Of a stretch of DNA of 64,000 nt, positions 1 to 7,988 are shown piece by piece. Source of the stretch: Microbacterium proteolyticum (GTDB lineage Bacteria > Actinomycetota > Actinomycetes > Actinomycetales > Microbacteriaceae); assembly GCF_014192415.1 (NCBI RefSeq), contig NZ_JACHXY010000001.1, positions 1,054,001 to 1,118,000 on the forward strand, read 5' to 3'. Positions within the stretch are counted from its first letter, which is position 1; every line of letters begins with the position of its first letter. Under the pieces are notes generated by a model, which did not search any database, was not told where the DNA came from, and saw nothing but the letters and a program-made list of their open reading frames with translations. Both the position numbers and the translations under genes were made by a program.

Positions 1-440
1 AGCTGCGTCGGGACGGCCATGGTCGCCACCACGAACACCAGCAGCCACGGTCCCCCGCGGAAGCGCAGCTTCGCGAACGCCCAGCCCGCGAGGGTGGAGA
101 AGAAGACGACGGATGCCGCGATCAACCCGGAGCTGACGATGGAGTTGACCAGTGCGGGCCAGAAGTTGACTGCCGGGTCGCCGATCACGGCGGCGGCATT
201 GGCGAGGAAGTTGCCGCCGGGGATCCACGAGCGGTTCGCGTCGCGGATCGTGGACGAGTCGCCGGAGCCGATCAGCAGCGACCAGTAGAAGGGGAACAGG
301 CTCGCCAGCAGCACCGCGCCGAGGCTCGCGTAGACGATCCAGCCGGGGCGCGACCCGCGCACGGGGCGCGGGCGTCGGCGGGCCGGGGCGGACGGGTCGC
401 GATCGGCGACGGGGACGGGCGCGGGGCTGACGGCGGTCAT
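1..440 (-). CDS. cebG: Sugar ABC transporter permease, MalG/CebG type (partial, 3' end outside window)
   Basis: This is the second inner-membrane permease of a carbohydrate importer (CUT1 type). Only the first 146 residues are in the window; the conserved EAA loop that contacts the ATPase lies beyond the edge. The visible part has an Arg/Pro-rich cytoplasmic N terminus, a first membrane segment at about residues 34-57, and a second at about 110-140 after a periplasmic stretch, as in MalG-like proteins. Its ATG overlaps the stop of the preceding permease (ATGA), so the two are translationally coupled. The symbol follows from the CebR-type operators upstream of the operon and is an inference; related CUT1 permeases for other sugars look the same. 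Confidence 0.8.
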   Translation of the reverse strand, partial: MTAVSPAPVPVADRDPSAPARRRPRPVRGSRPGWIVYASLGAVLLASLFPFYWSLLIGSGDSSTIRDANRSWIPGGNFLANAAAVIGDPAVNFWPALVNSIVSSGLIAASVVFFSTLAGWAFAKLRFRGGPWLLVFVVATMAVPTQ

Positions 441-1561
441 CGACGTGTCTCCTGTCGTGCAGCGCCGCCTCGCGGCGCGCGGATGTCTGGCTCGGGTGCC
501 GAGGCCGCGGCATCCGTCTTCAGCCGGGCTTTCGCCGCCCGCGCCTGCGCGCGGATCTCGCGGCGCGAGCGTGCGTCGCCACGCGCCCCGTCATCTCGCA
601 CGAGCGATCGGGTGATGAACAGGTTGATCGCGCCGATGGCGAGGATCAGCAGGAAGAGGATCCACGCCAGGGCCGCGGCCCGGCCGAAGTTCCACTCGCC
701 CCACCCGACGTTGTAGAGCCACAGCGTCACAGTCAGCCATTGATTGTCGGCGCCGCCGGTGCCGTACTGGTCGTACATGCGCGGCTCGTCGAAGATCTGC
801 AGGCCGCCGATGGTGGCCGTGATGATGACGAACACGAGGGTGGGCTTGAGACTCGGCAGCGTGATCGAGAAGAACTGACGGATCTTCCCGGCGCCGTCGA
901 CGGTTGCGGCTTCGTAGTACTCGCGGGGGATGGCCTGCATCGCGGCGAGCAGGATGAGGGTGTTGTAGCCGGTCCAGCGGAAGTTGACCATCGTGGCGAT
1001 GGCGATGTGGCTCGCGAACGCATCGGAGTGCCAGGGGACGGCGGGGAGCCCGAGGCTCTGCAGCGTGGTGTTCACGACGCCGTACTGGTCGCCGAACATG
1101 TTGCTGAAGATGAGCGCGACGGCCACGGGGGCCATGACGTAGGGGACCAGCACGCTCATGCGCCAGAACGTCTTGGCGCGGATGTTCTGATCGAGCATCG
1201 CCGCGATGAAGATCGCGAGGATCAGCTGCGGGACGCTGGAGAGCAGGAAGATGCTGAAGGTGTTGCGCAGAGCGATCCAGAACTTGGGCTGCGAGAGCAC
1301 CCAGGCGTACTGGTCGAAGCCGATGAACTCGCCGGAGTTCCGGACCAGGTCCCAGTCCATGAACGAGATGACGGCCGTGTAGGCGATGGGGAAGAGTCCC
1401 GTGATCGCGAACAGGATGAAGAACGGCGAGATGTAGAGGTACGGGGAGAGCTTCAGGTCCCACGCGCTGCGGCGCTGGGCGAAGCCGAGTCGACGGGGCG
1501 TGCGCTCGCCGGTCGGTCCCGACGCCGCGGCTGGCGCGGGCCGCTCGAGTGTGCTGGTCAC
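437..1561 (-). CDS. cebF: Sugar ABC transporter permease, MalF/CebF type
   Basis: This 374-residue protein is a CUT1 carbohydrate permease. About 38 polar residues precede six predicted membrane segments, the first at about residues 41-62. The ATPase-contact loop is clear: EYYEAATVDGAG begins near residue 214 and is followed by the typical ITLPSLKPT stretch. A basic, Ala/Arg-rich tail of about 45 residues extends past the last helix. It overlaps its neighbours on both sides by ATGA junctions, so the order binding protein, MalF-type, MalG-type is one operon. No ATPase gene is visible here; actinobacterial CUT1 systems commonly share MsiK encoded elsewhere. The sugar specificity (cello-oligosaccharides) is inferred only from the operators. 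Confidence 0.85.
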   Translation of the reverse strand: MTSTLERPAPAAASGPTGERTPRRLGFAQRRSAWDLKLSPYLYISPFFILFAITGLFPIAYTAVISFMDWDLVRNSGEFIGFDQYAWVLSQPKFWIALRNTFSIFLLSSVPQLILAIFIAAMLDQNIRAKTFWRMSVLVPYVMAPVAVALIFSNMFGDQYGVVNTTLQSLGLPAVPWHSDAFASHIAIATMVNFRWTGYNTLILLAAMQAIPREYYEAATVDGAGKIRQFFSITLPSLKPTLVFVIITATIGGLQIFDEPRMYDQYGTGGADNQWLTVTLWLYNVGWGEWNFGRAAALAWILFLLILAIGAINLFITRSLVRDDGARGDARSRREIRAQARAAKARLKTDAAASAPEPDIRAPRGGAARQETRR

Positions 1562-2841
1562 GATGGTGTCTCCTCCTCGAGACGAGCGGGACGGATGCCG
1601 GGGCCCGGGGCGGCATCCTGGGTTCCGTCTTCGACACGCGTCAGCGCCTTCTGCATGGCGTCGTTGATCTGGAAGTAGAACGTGCCCTTGTACGGCGACA
1701 CCTTCACGGCCTGCGCGCGCTCGGAGAGCATCTCGCCCACGGGCGCGTCGTTGAAGTACGCGTTCGTGCTGCTCAGCAGCGCGTCGGCGCTGAGGGCGTC
1801 GGTCTGGCTCGGGAAGGTGCCGGCGTTCTCGAACGCCTTGACCTGGGTCTCGGGGTCGGTGAGCCAGTCGGCGAGCTCCTGGGCGGCTTCGACGTTGGCA
1901 CCGTTGCCGGGGACGGTCAAGTACGAACCGCCCCAGTTACCTGCTCCGCCGGGGAAGACGTTGGCGATGTCCCACCCGGTGACCTCGGGGGCGTTGCCCT
2001 CGATGACGCCGAGCATCCAGCCGGGGCAGAGCATCGTGGCGAAGGCGCCGTTCGAGAGGCCCGCGAACCAGTCGTCGGACCACTGGCCGAGGTGCGCGGA
2101 CTGCGTGGCGCTGGCGGCGAGCACCTGGTCGTAGATCTTCTTGACCTCGGGGTTGCTCGTGGCGGTGATCGAGCCGTCGTCGGCGTTCTCGTACGCGGCT
2201 TCGACCTGGTTGATCGCGCCCTGGTAGGTGCCGCCGGCCGAATCGAAGAACGCCTTGCCGGTGGCGGCGACATACTGGTCGCCGGCGGCGAAGTAGGTCG
2301 ACCAGTCGCCCTCGAGCATCTTCGCGACGTCGGCGCGGTCGGTGGGGAGCCCCGCCGCGGCGAAGAGGTCGGAGCGGTAGCAGACGCCCTCGGGGCCGAT
2401 GTCGGTGCCGTAGCCGACGAGCTGACCCTCGGGGCTGGTGGCGGCCTCGACCTTGTAATCGAGCCAGCGGCTCTTCAGATCGTCGGGTACGGGAGCCAGC
2501 AGGTCGGCGTACTCCATCACCTCGGGGAGCCAGTCGACCTCGATCGCCTCGATGTCGGCGAGGCCGGTCTTGCCGAGCTTCTGGAAGTAGTTCTCCCGAG
2601 CCTCGTTGCTGGTCGCGGCCTTGTTGTGCACGATCTTCACGTTCGGGTGCGCGTCCATGTACTCCTGCAGGAGCGCGTCGGTGTACCCGAAGTCGTTGAA
2701 GGTGGCGATGGTCAGCGTGACCTCGCCGTCGGAACCGCCCGAGGCGGCGCCTCCGGTGCCGGAGCATCCGGCGAGCACGAGGGCGGAGGTGGAGGCGACG
2801 GCGACGACGAGCGCGGTCCGACGCAGGGCACGAGAATTCAC
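1558..2841 (-). CDS. cebE: Extracellular sugar-binding lipoprotein of ABC importer, CebE type
   Basis: This solute-binding protein of 427 residues delivers an oligosaccharide to the permeases encoded just downstream. It has a lipoprotein signal peptide with two arginines near residues 7-8, a hydrophobic core, and the lipobox LAGC with the acylated Cys at residue 26. The rest resembles family 1 binding proteins; WSTYFAAGDQYVA and MLCPGWMLGVIEG are ligand-domain-like stretches. I place the start at a GTG (2841) because AAAGGAG lies a proper distance upstream. Three CebR-like palindromes sit 58-128 bases upstream, which points to cellobiose or cellotriose as inducer. Another glucoside or oligosaccharide remains possible. 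Confidence 0.85.
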   Translation of the reverse strand: MNSRALRRTALVVAVASTSALVLAGCSGTGGAASGGSDGEVTLTIATFNDFGYTDALLQEYMDAHPNVKIVHNKAATSNEARENYFQKLGKTGLADIEAIEVDWLPEVMEYADLLAPVPDDLKSRWLDYKVEAATSPEGQLVGYGTDIGPEGVCYRSDLFAAAGLPTDRADVAKMLEGDWSTYFAAGDQYVAATGKAFFDSAGGTYQGAINQVEAAYENADDGSITATSNPEVKKIYDQVLAASATQSAHLGQWSDDWFAGLSNGAFATMLCPGWMLGVIEGNAPEVTGWDIANVFPGGAGNWGGSYLTVPGNGANVEAAQELADWLTDPETQVKAFENAGTFPSQTDALSADALLSSTNAYFNDAPVGEMLSERAQAVKVSPYKGTFYFQINDAMQKALTRVEDGTQDAAPGPGIRPARLEEETPS

Positions 2842-2898
2842 AGATCACTCCTTTGTGGTGGGTGCGGATCGGTGATGTACGCAGATGCGCCGCCCATA

Positions 2899-2969
2899 TG
2901 GGAGCGCTCCCAACCGATCGCGATCGACTGTATGGGATCGCTCCCACGACGTCAAGGGAGCGCTCCCAT
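2899..2969. promoter_or_regulatory. Three CebR/LacI-type operators upstream of cebE
   Basis: Three near-identical palindromes occur: TGGGAGCGCTCCCA (2899-2912), TGGGATCGCTCCCA (2933-2946) and AGGGAGCGCTCCCA (2955-2968). The first is identical to the established CebR operator of Streptomyces. Centres are about 34 and 22 bp apart, that is roughly three and two helical turns, so bound dimers would lie on the same face. They occupy the gap between cebE and the rightward purS gene. No lacI-type gene is adjacent, so the repressor must be encoded elsewhere. Confidence 0.85.
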
Positions 2970-3007
2970 GTGAGGTGTCGGTGCGGACGGGGCGTCGATC
3001 CGGTCGT

Positions 3008-3072
3008 GAGAAACGCTCTCGCGAGCGAGAAACGCCTGCTCATGACGTTTCTCCCCGCGGATCGCGTTTCTC
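3008..3072. repeat. Nested inverted repeat, GAGAAACG family (copy 1)
   Basis: An outer pair GAGAAACGC (3008-3016) / GCGTTTCTC (3064-3072) encloses an inner pair GAGAAACG (3027-3034) / CGTTTCTC (3046-3053). A related copy lies at 41275-41339 and shares the stretch TTTCTCC(C)CGCGGAT followed by CGTTTCTCG. This copy lies between the divergent cebE and purS genes, so a terminator role is unlikely here. Together with the CebR operators it accounts for most of the 334-base gap 2842-3175. Confidence 0.7.
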
Positions 3073-3134
3073 GCGGAGGGGCGGGCCCGGCGGCAGCGCT
3101 GCCCGCGACGGGTGAGGCCGCAGGCCCGCTCCCC

Positions 3135-3140
3135 TAGACT
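3135..3140 (+). promoter_or_regulatory. Possible -10 box for purS
   Basis: TAGACT lies 36 bases before the purS start, a good actinobacterial -10 sequence. I see no convincing -35 hexamer at 16-18 bp upstream, so the assignment is tentative. Confidence 0.35.
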
Positions 3141-3175
3141 GGCTTCCACAACGCCACCCGACTCCTGGAGCTGCA

Positions 3176-3424
3176 GTGCCCACCATCGTCGTCGACGTCA
3201 TGCCCAAGGCCGAGCTTCTCGACCCGCAGGGGAAGGCCGTAGCCGGCGCCCTGTCGCGGCTCGGCGAGAACCGCTTCTCCGGCGTGCGCATCGGCAAGCG
3301 TTTCGAGCTCACCGTCGACGGAGAAGTCGACGACGCGACGCTCGCGCGCGTCCGCGAGCTCGCCGACGAGATGCTCTCGAACGCCGTCATCGAAGACGTG
3401 GTGAACATCGAGGTCGTGGAGTGA
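3176..3424 (+). CDS. purS: Phosphoribosylformylglycinamidine synthase subunit PurS
   Basis: PurS is the small structural subunit of the three-part FGAM synthase (PurL-PurQ-PurS), which converts FGAR, glutamine and ATP to FGAM in de novo purine synthesis. PurS dimers bridge PurQ and PurL and help channel ammonia. The 82 residues match the usual length. The fold is visible in the N-terminal strand with [14 protein letters not shown], the [14 protein letters not shown] strand, and the [12 protein letters not shown] end. The start is GTG with a CTGGAG ribosome site. The stop overlaps the purQ start (GTGA). purL is not in the window. Confidence 0.95.
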   Translation: MPTIVVDVMPKAELLDPQGKAVAGALSRLGENRFSGVRIGKRFELTVDGEVDDATLARVRELADEMLSNAVIEDVVNIEVVE

Positions 3425-4128
3425 CCGCCCGCATCGGCGTCATCACCTTCCCGGGTTCGCTCGACGACCGCGACGCCCAGCGCGCGATCCGTCTCGCGGG
3501 CGGCGAGCCGGTGGCCCTCTGGCACGGCGAACACGACCTGAAGGGCGTCGACGCCCTCGTGCTCCCCGGCGGCTTCAGCTACGGCGACTACCTCCGCGCC
3601 GGCGCCATCGCCGCTTTCGCGCCGATCATGGCCGAGGTCAAAGACGCCGCCGCCAAGGGCCTGCCCGTGCTCGGCATCTGCAACGGCTTCCAGATGCTCG
3701 TCGAGGCGCACCTCCTGCCCGGCGGACTCATCCGCAACGCCCATCAGCAGTTCATCCGCCGCGATCAGCGCCTGCGCGTCGAGAACGCCTCGACCGCGTG
3801 GACGAGCGACTTCACCGAGGGCGACGAGATCGTCATCCCGCTGAAGAACGCCGACGGCGGATACATCGCGGATGCCGAGACCCTCGCCCGCGTGAACGGC
3901 GAGGGCCTCGTGGCCTTCCGCTACGTGGGCGTGAACCCCAACGGCTCGCTCGACGACATCGCCGGCCTCACCAACGAGCGCGGCAACGTCGTGGGCCTGA
4001 TGCCGCACCCCGAGCACGCGGTCGAGCCCGGCTTCGGGCCCGGAACCCGCGCCGCGATGCGCTCCGGCGTCGACGGCCTCGGCTTCTTCACCTCGGCGAT
4101 CGCCGCCGTGGTGGGCGCCGCAGCCTGA
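3421..4128 (+). CDS. purQ: Phosphoribosylformylglycinamidine synthase subunit PurQ (glutaminase)
   Basis: PurQ is the class I glutamine amidotransferase subunit that releases ammonia for PurL in FGAM synthesis. At 235 residues it is full length. The nucleophile is Cys87 in GICNGFQ, and the partner His196 and Glu198 are in MPHPEHA near the C terminus. The oxyanion region [13 protein letters not shown] at 49-61 is canonical. I use the GTG at 3421 that overlaps the purS stop, because homologues begin with the strand [11 protein letters not shown]. The following gntR-family gene starts 10 bases after the stop, so some readthrough is possible. Confidence 0.96.
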   Translation: MTARIGVITFPGSLDDRDAQRAIRLAGGEPVALWHGEHDLKGVDALVLPGGFSYGDYLRAGAIAAFAPIMAEVKDAAAKGLPVLGICNGFQMLVEAHLLPGGLIRNAHQQFIRRDQRLRVENASTAWTSDFTEGDEIVIPLKNADGGYIADAETLARVNGEGLVAFRYVGVNPNGSLDDIAGLTNERGNVVGLMPHPEHAVEPGFGPGTRAAMRSGVDGLGFFTSAIAAVVGAAA

Positions 4129-4138
4129 CGCCCCGCCC

Positions 4139-4852
4139 GTGACCGACAAGCGCGCCCCCGATCAGGACGCGCTCATCGACCGCATCCTGCATCTGTGGCG
4201 GGCGGATGCCGAGACCCTCCCCTCCGAGCCGCGGTTGGCCGAGCTGACGGGCGCGAGCCGCAATTCCGTGCGTGAGGCACTGATCCGCCTCGAGGAGCGA
4301 GGCTACGTGCACCGTACGCAGGGCGCGCGGACCTCGCCCAACCGTCGCCTGCCCGGGGTGGGACGCCGTATCGACGAGCAGTTCGACCACTCCCTGTCGA
4401 TCCGTTCCGCGGGGTACGAGCCGACCCTCGACATCGTCGTCGCCGAGCGCGTGACTCTCGTTCCCGGTGGCGACCGCTACGACGACCTGCCCGACGGCAC
4501 CGAGGTGCTGCGCACGCGCAAGATGTGGCGGGTCGACGGCGCCCCCTACGCCCTCGCCGAAGACCTCGTGCCCCTCACGCGCCCCGCCGACCTCGACCCC
4601 CGTCGGCCGGTGTTCGATCTCGCCGAGGCGGCCAACGGCATCCGGGTGGCGTGGGAGACGATGTGGATCGACGCGACCTCGCTCGATGCGGTGCGCGCCG
4701 GGATCCTGGATGCCGAGCCCGGCACACCCGTGATCGAGATGACCTACTGCGGCTACGGCGCTGACGACGCGATCGGGTACTGGTCGCGCGAGGTGCAGCT
4801 GCCGGCGCCGCCCGGGCTGCGCAACGCGCTGATCCGCCGCGTGCGCTCCTGA
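4139..4852 (+). CDS. GntR-family transcriptional regulator with UTRA-like sensor domain
   Basis: A DNA-binding regulator of 237 residues. Residues about 10-65 form the winged helix of GntR proteins (LPSEPRLAELTGASRNSVRE, then LIRLEERGYVHR). Residues about 80-235 resemble the UTRA ligand-sensing domain of the HutC subfamily. Start is GTG, 10 bases after purQ. The next gene is ureidoglycolate lyase, whose promoter carries the palindrome at 4907-4919, so this protein is a good candidate to control it and the matching site at 19610. A caution: that site fits the FadR-type consensus TNGTNNNACNA better than the usual HutC consensus. The ligand is unknown. Confidence 0.85.
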   Translation: MTDKRAPDQDALIDRILHLWRADAETLPSEPRLAELTGASRNSVREALIRLEERGYVHRTQGARTSPNRRLPGVGRRIDEQFDHSLSIRSAGYEPTLDIVVAERVTLVPGGDRYDDLPDGTEVLRTRKMWRVDGAPYALAEDLVPLTRPADLDPRRPVFDLAEAANGIRVAWETMWIDATSLDAVRAGILDAEPGTPVIEMTYCGYGADDAIGYWSREVQLPAPPGLRNALIRRVRS

Positions 4853-4906
4853 CGCGTTTCGCCGATGTAACCGCGTCGTGAACTCGTCTGACACGTCTTG
4901 ATCAAA

Positions 4907-4919
4907 CTTGTTGGACAAG
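4907..4919. promoter_or_regulatory. GntR-type operator in the ureidoglycolate lyase promoter
   Basis: CTTGTTGGACAAG is an interrupted palindrome whose core TTGTTGGACAA matches TNGTNNNACNA. TTGATC (4898-4903) could be the -35 element with the palindrome between it and a weak -10, so occupancy would block transcription. A second site, TTGTCCGACAA, lies at 19610-19620 ahead of the cytosine-deaminase-like operon. Confidence 0.6.
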
Positions 4920-4954
4920 CGTACGCTCGCCTCACCCGAAGAAAGCGAGCCGCC

Positions 4955-5449
4955 GTGACCGACACCCTCACCCCCCACGCCCTGACCGCTGAGATCATCA
5001 CCCCGGCCGGCTTCGAGCCCTACGGTGTGGTGCTGACCCCGATGGAGGACGGCACCCCCTTCACCGCCGAGGAGGCCGTGCTCGACGTATCGAACGGCAT
5101 CCCGCGCTTCTACCTCATGCGCCTCGACGACAAGCCGGCCGAATTCGTACGCGTGACCCGCCACCTCGAGACCACGCAGACCCTGATGGCGGTCGGAGAC
5201 GTCGAGTGGACGATCGCCGTCGCCGCGCCCGGCATCGAGCAGCCGGGCCTCGACGACCTGCGGGCCTTCCGCATCCCGCCACGCACCGCCATCACGATGC
5301 GCAAGGGCACCTGGCACGCCGGTCCCTTCTTCGCCGACCCGAGCATGGACTTCGTCAACCTCGAGCTCGACGACACCAACGTCGCCGATCACCACAACCA
5401 CCGACTCGACGACGCGTACGGCGTGCGCGTCGTGATCGACGCGGAGTGA
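4955..5449 (+). CDS. Ureidoglycolate lyase (AllA-like)
   Basis: This 164-residue cupin-fold enzyme is expected to cleave ureidoglycolate into glyoxylate and urea, the last step of purine-ring catabolism. Length agrees with E. coli AllA (160). Family features are ITPAGFEPYGVVLTP near the N terminus, RHLETTQTLMAVG in the first cupin strand region, GTWHAGPFF later, and a VNLELDDT stretch. I choose the GTG at 4955, preceded by GAAAGCGAG, over an in-frame upstream ATG at 4898 that would lie inside the promoter palindrome. The stop overlaps the next start (GTGA). No allantoicase, allantoinase or urease gene is visible, so the ureidoglycolate source must be encoded elsewhere, or the true substrate is a related ureido acid. 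Confidence 0.8.
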   Translation: MTDTLTPHALTAEIITPAGFEPYGVVLTPMEDGTPFTAEEAVLDVSNGIPRFYLMRLDDKPAEFVRVTRHLETTQTLMAVGDVEWTIAVAAPGIEQPGLDDLRAFRIPPRTAITMRKGTWHAGPFFADPSMDFVNLELDDTNVADHHNHRLDDAYGVRVVIDAE

Positions 5450-6900
5450 GCGTGCTCACTCCGCTCTCCGACGCGGCATCGCGCCTCGCCGCCCTCGAAC
5501 GCGACGCGGCGCATCAGGCCACCCTGAGCGCCGGCGACGGGCGGTCGTGGGTCAGCGCGCGCGACGGGGTGCGACCGGTCGTCATCGTCGGCGCGGGGCA
5601 GGCGGGCCTCGTGCTGGCCCGGGGCCTGCGCCGCCGCGGGATCGACGACGTCGTCGTGATCGACTCCGCCCCCGCCGGCTCCGCCGGCCCCTGGACCACC
5701 TACGCCCGCATGCACACGCTGCGCACGCCGAAAGACATCGCGTGGCCGACCTGGGGCACCCCGGCGGTGAGCCCGCGCGCCTGGTTCGAGGCGGTCTACG
5801 GCGCAGACGCCTGGGAGGGGATCGAATACTTCCCGACGACGGCGTGGCAGGGGTTCCTGCAGTGGTACCGGGAGGTCTCCGACATCACCGTGGTCCCCGC
5901 AACCCGCGTGACGCGCCTGGCGATCACCACCGTCGACGGCCCCCTCGAGCTGCACCTCGACGGTCCCGACGGACAGTGGCTCCTCCCCGCCCACCACGTC
6001 GTGCTGGCGACCGGGATCGAAGGTGCCGGAGGTCGGCACGTGCCCGCGCTGCTCGCGGGCCTTCCCGCCGAGCGCGTGCACCACACGCACGACGACATCG
6101 ACTTCGGCTCGCTCGAGGGCCTGCGCATCGGCATCCTGGGCGCGGGGACGGGCGCCTTCGACAACGCGGCGACTGCGCTCGAGCACGGGGCGGCCTCCGT
6201 CGACGTGCACATGCGACGTTCCGCGATGCCGCAGGTGAGCCCCTACCGGTGGATGGAGTTCGCCGGCCTCATCGAGAACTACGGCTCCTTCACCGACGCT
6301 CAGAAGTGGGCGTTCAACGTGCATCTCTCGGTCGTCGACCAGCCCGCCACGCAGAACGCCCTGTGGCGCGCGCACGCCTTCGACGACTTCCGCTTCCTCA
6401 CCGCGTCGCCGTGGCAGCACGTGGAGTGGACCGGTACCGACATCGCCGTCACCACGCCGCACGGCATCCACCGCTACGACGTCGTTCTCGCCGCCACGGG
6501 GATCGCCGCCGACCTCGCCCGACGCCCGGAGCTTGCGGCGGTCGCCCCGGATGCCGCGCTCTGGAGCGACCGCCTCTCGCCCCAGGCCGCCGCGCAGAAC
6601 CCCGGACTGGCCGCCTTCCCCTACCTCGACGACGACTTCGGCCTCGTCAGCCGGAGTACCCCCGATCGCTCGGCGCTGTCGCGGATCCACATGTTCAACC
6701 ACGGGGCCCGACTCAGCCAGGGCATGCTGAGCCACCAGATCCCTGGCCTCGTCGGCGGTGCGACCAAGCTCGCGGCGGCCCTCTCGCGGCGCCTGTTCCA
6801 GCGCGACTCTGCGGCACTGCTGTCGGAGTACCTCGCCTACGACGTCCCGGTCGGGGTGCAGATCGGCCGTCGCCTGTCGGCGCCCGTCCCCGTCGGCTGA
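5446..6900 (+). CDS. FAD/NAD(P)-binding flavoprotein (CzcO/monooxygenase-like)
   Basis: A 484-residue flavoprotein with two dinucleotide-binding sites: GAGQAG at residues 49-54 for FAD and GILGAGTGA near residue 229 for NAD(P). The layout and the DDIDFGSLEGLRIGILGAG linker resemble CzcO-like flavoproteins and class B monooxygenases. I do not see a clear FxGxxxHxxxW fingerprint, so the reaction is uncertain. The start at 5446 overlaps the ureidoglycolate lyase stop by GTGA, indicating an operon. The context suggests oxidation of a nitrogenous substrate or intermediate. An 86-bp inverted repeat begins immediately after its stop codon. Confidence 0.7.
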   Translation: MSVLTPLSDAASRLAALERDAAHQATLSAGDGRSWVSARDGVRPVVIVGAGQAGLVLARGLRRRGIDDVVVIDSAPAGSAGPWTTYARMHTLRTPKDIAWPTWGTPAVSPRAWFEAVYGADAWEGIEYFPTTAWQGFLQWYREVSDITVVPATRVTRLAITTVDGPLELHLDGPDGQWLLPAHHVVLATGIEGAGGRHVPALLAGLPAERVHHTHDDIDFGSLEGLRIGILGAGTGAFDNAATALEHGAASVDVHMRRSAMPQVSPYRWMEFAGLIENYGSFTDAQKWAFNVHLSVVDQPATQNALWRAHAFDDFRFLTASPWQHVEWTGTDIAVTTPHGIHRYDVVLAATGIAADLARRPELAAVAPDAALWSDRLSPQAAAQNPGLAAFPYLDDDFGLVSRSTPDRSALSRIHMFNHGARLSQGMLSHQIPGLVGGATKLAAALSRRLFQRDSAALLSEYLAYDVPVGVQIGRRLSAPVPVG

Positions 6901-6986
6901 GGACACGACGCAGGAGATCTGCACGCCCCGCCCGGCTCGAGGCCCCGAGCGATCGGGGACAGCGGCGGATCTCCTGCGTCGTGTCC
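6901..6986. repeat. Dispersed inverted repeat family A, copy 1
   Basis: Arms of 22 bp (6901-6922 and 6965-6986) are inverted copies with one mismatch; the left arm begins GGACACGACGCAGGAG. A GC-rich centre of 42 bases separates them. The element starts directly after the flavoprotein stop. Three relatives lie at 24124-24210, 26474-26570 and 26635-26721. Arms are conserved while the centres are not. Confidence 0.85.
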
Positions 6987-7027
6987 AGCGAGTCCGGAAC
7001 ATCGGGCGCGCGGGTAGCGTGAATCAG

Positions 7028-7957
7028 GTGACCACCGACGAGCCCCTGATCGTGTCCGTGCCCACCACCCAGCTGCGCGACGACCTGCAGCCGCTGCCGG
7101 ACGGGGTCGAGGTGGTGGTGTGGGACATGGAGGATGCCGCTCCGCGCGAGCACTTCGACATGGTGGTGCCGCCGTACATGTCGATGGACGGCGTCATCGA
7201 GGCCCTGTCGACGGTGACGGTCGGGCTGGTCCAGAGCCAATCGATCGGTTACGACAACGTCGAGGGTCGCCTACCCGAGGGACTCGTCTACGCCAACGCC
7301 ACGAGCGTGCACGAGACGGCCACCGCCGAGCTGGCCGTCGCCCTCGCCCTGGCGGCGCAGCGGCGCCTTCCCGACTTCGTGCGGGCTCAGGACCGCGGCG
7401 AGTGGATCGGCGGCACCGCGACCGGTCTCGCCGATCAGCGCGTGACGCTGCTCGGCTTCGGCGGCGTCGGCCGTGCGATCGCCGCGCGCCTGAAGCCGTT
7501 CGAGGTCGAGGTGCGCGCGGTCGCCTCGCACGGTCGCCTGCAGGACGACGTCGAGGTCTTCCCGCTCGGCAAGCTCGGCGACGTCCTCGCCGAGACCGAC
7601 ATCGTCATCGCCTCGCTTCCCGGGGGCGATGCGACGCGCCACGTGATCGACGACGCCGCCCTCGCCGCCCTGCCCGACGGCGCCCTCGTCGTCAATGTGG
7701 GCCGCGGCCCCCTGATCGACACCGACGCGCTCGTCGACCACGTGCGACGTGGCCGCATCCGCGCGGCGTTGGACGTCACCGACCCCGAGCCCTTGCCCGC
7801 CGGCCACCCGCTGTGGAGCCTCGACGGTGCGCTCATCGCCCCGCACGTGGGAGGGGCGACGGATGCCATGCGCCCGCGCATCGCGCGACTGCTGCGCCGT
7901 CAGATCGACCGTCTGCGCGCCGGCGAGGAGCCGCTGAACGTCGTCATCGGCGGCTGA
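7028..7957 (+). CDS. D-isomer-specific 2-hydroxyacid dehydrogenase (possible glyoxylate reductase)
   Basis: An NAD(P)H-dependent 2-oxoacid reductase of 309 residues. The nucleotide-binding loop is GFGGVG (143-148). Catalytic residues are Arg226 in NVGRG, Glu254 in TDPEPL and His273 in APHVGG. The family acts on glyoxylate, hydroxypyruvate, phosphoglycerate and others. Because ureidoglycolate lyase upstream makes glyoxylate, reduction of glyoxylate to glycolate is a reasonable inference. An in-frame GTG at 7019 is an alternative start; neither has a clear ribosome site. The gene stands alone after the family A repeat and converges on the flippase gene 31 bases downstream. Confidence 0.85.
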   Translation: MTTDEPLIVSVPTTQLRDDLQPLPDGVEVVVWDMEDAAPREHFDMVVPPYMSMDGVIEALSTVTVGLVQSQSIGYDNVEGRLPEGLVYANATSVHETATAELAVALALAAQRRLPDFVRAQDRGEWIGGTATGLADQRVTLLGFGGVGRAIAARLKPFEVEVRAVASHGRLQDDVEVFPLGKLGDVLAETDIVIASLPGGDATRHVIDDAALAALPDGALVVNVGRGPLIDTDALVDHVRRGRIRAALDVTDPEPLPAGHPLWSLDGALIAPHVGGATDAMRPRIARLLRRQIDRLRAGEEPLNVVIGG

Positions 7958-7988
7958 GTCTCGGCGCAGCGCGTGCACCGACGCAACG

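Noticed and set aside
2842..3175. Riboswitch upstream of purS
   Set aside because: No purine-riboswitch core could be traced; the region is explained by CebR sites, a nested repeat and a -10 box, leaving a leader too short for an aptamer.
6901..6986. Family A repeat as a phage attachment site or CRISPR repeat
   Set aside because: Arms are inverted, not direct; there is no integrase, no regular spacing and no cas gene in the window.
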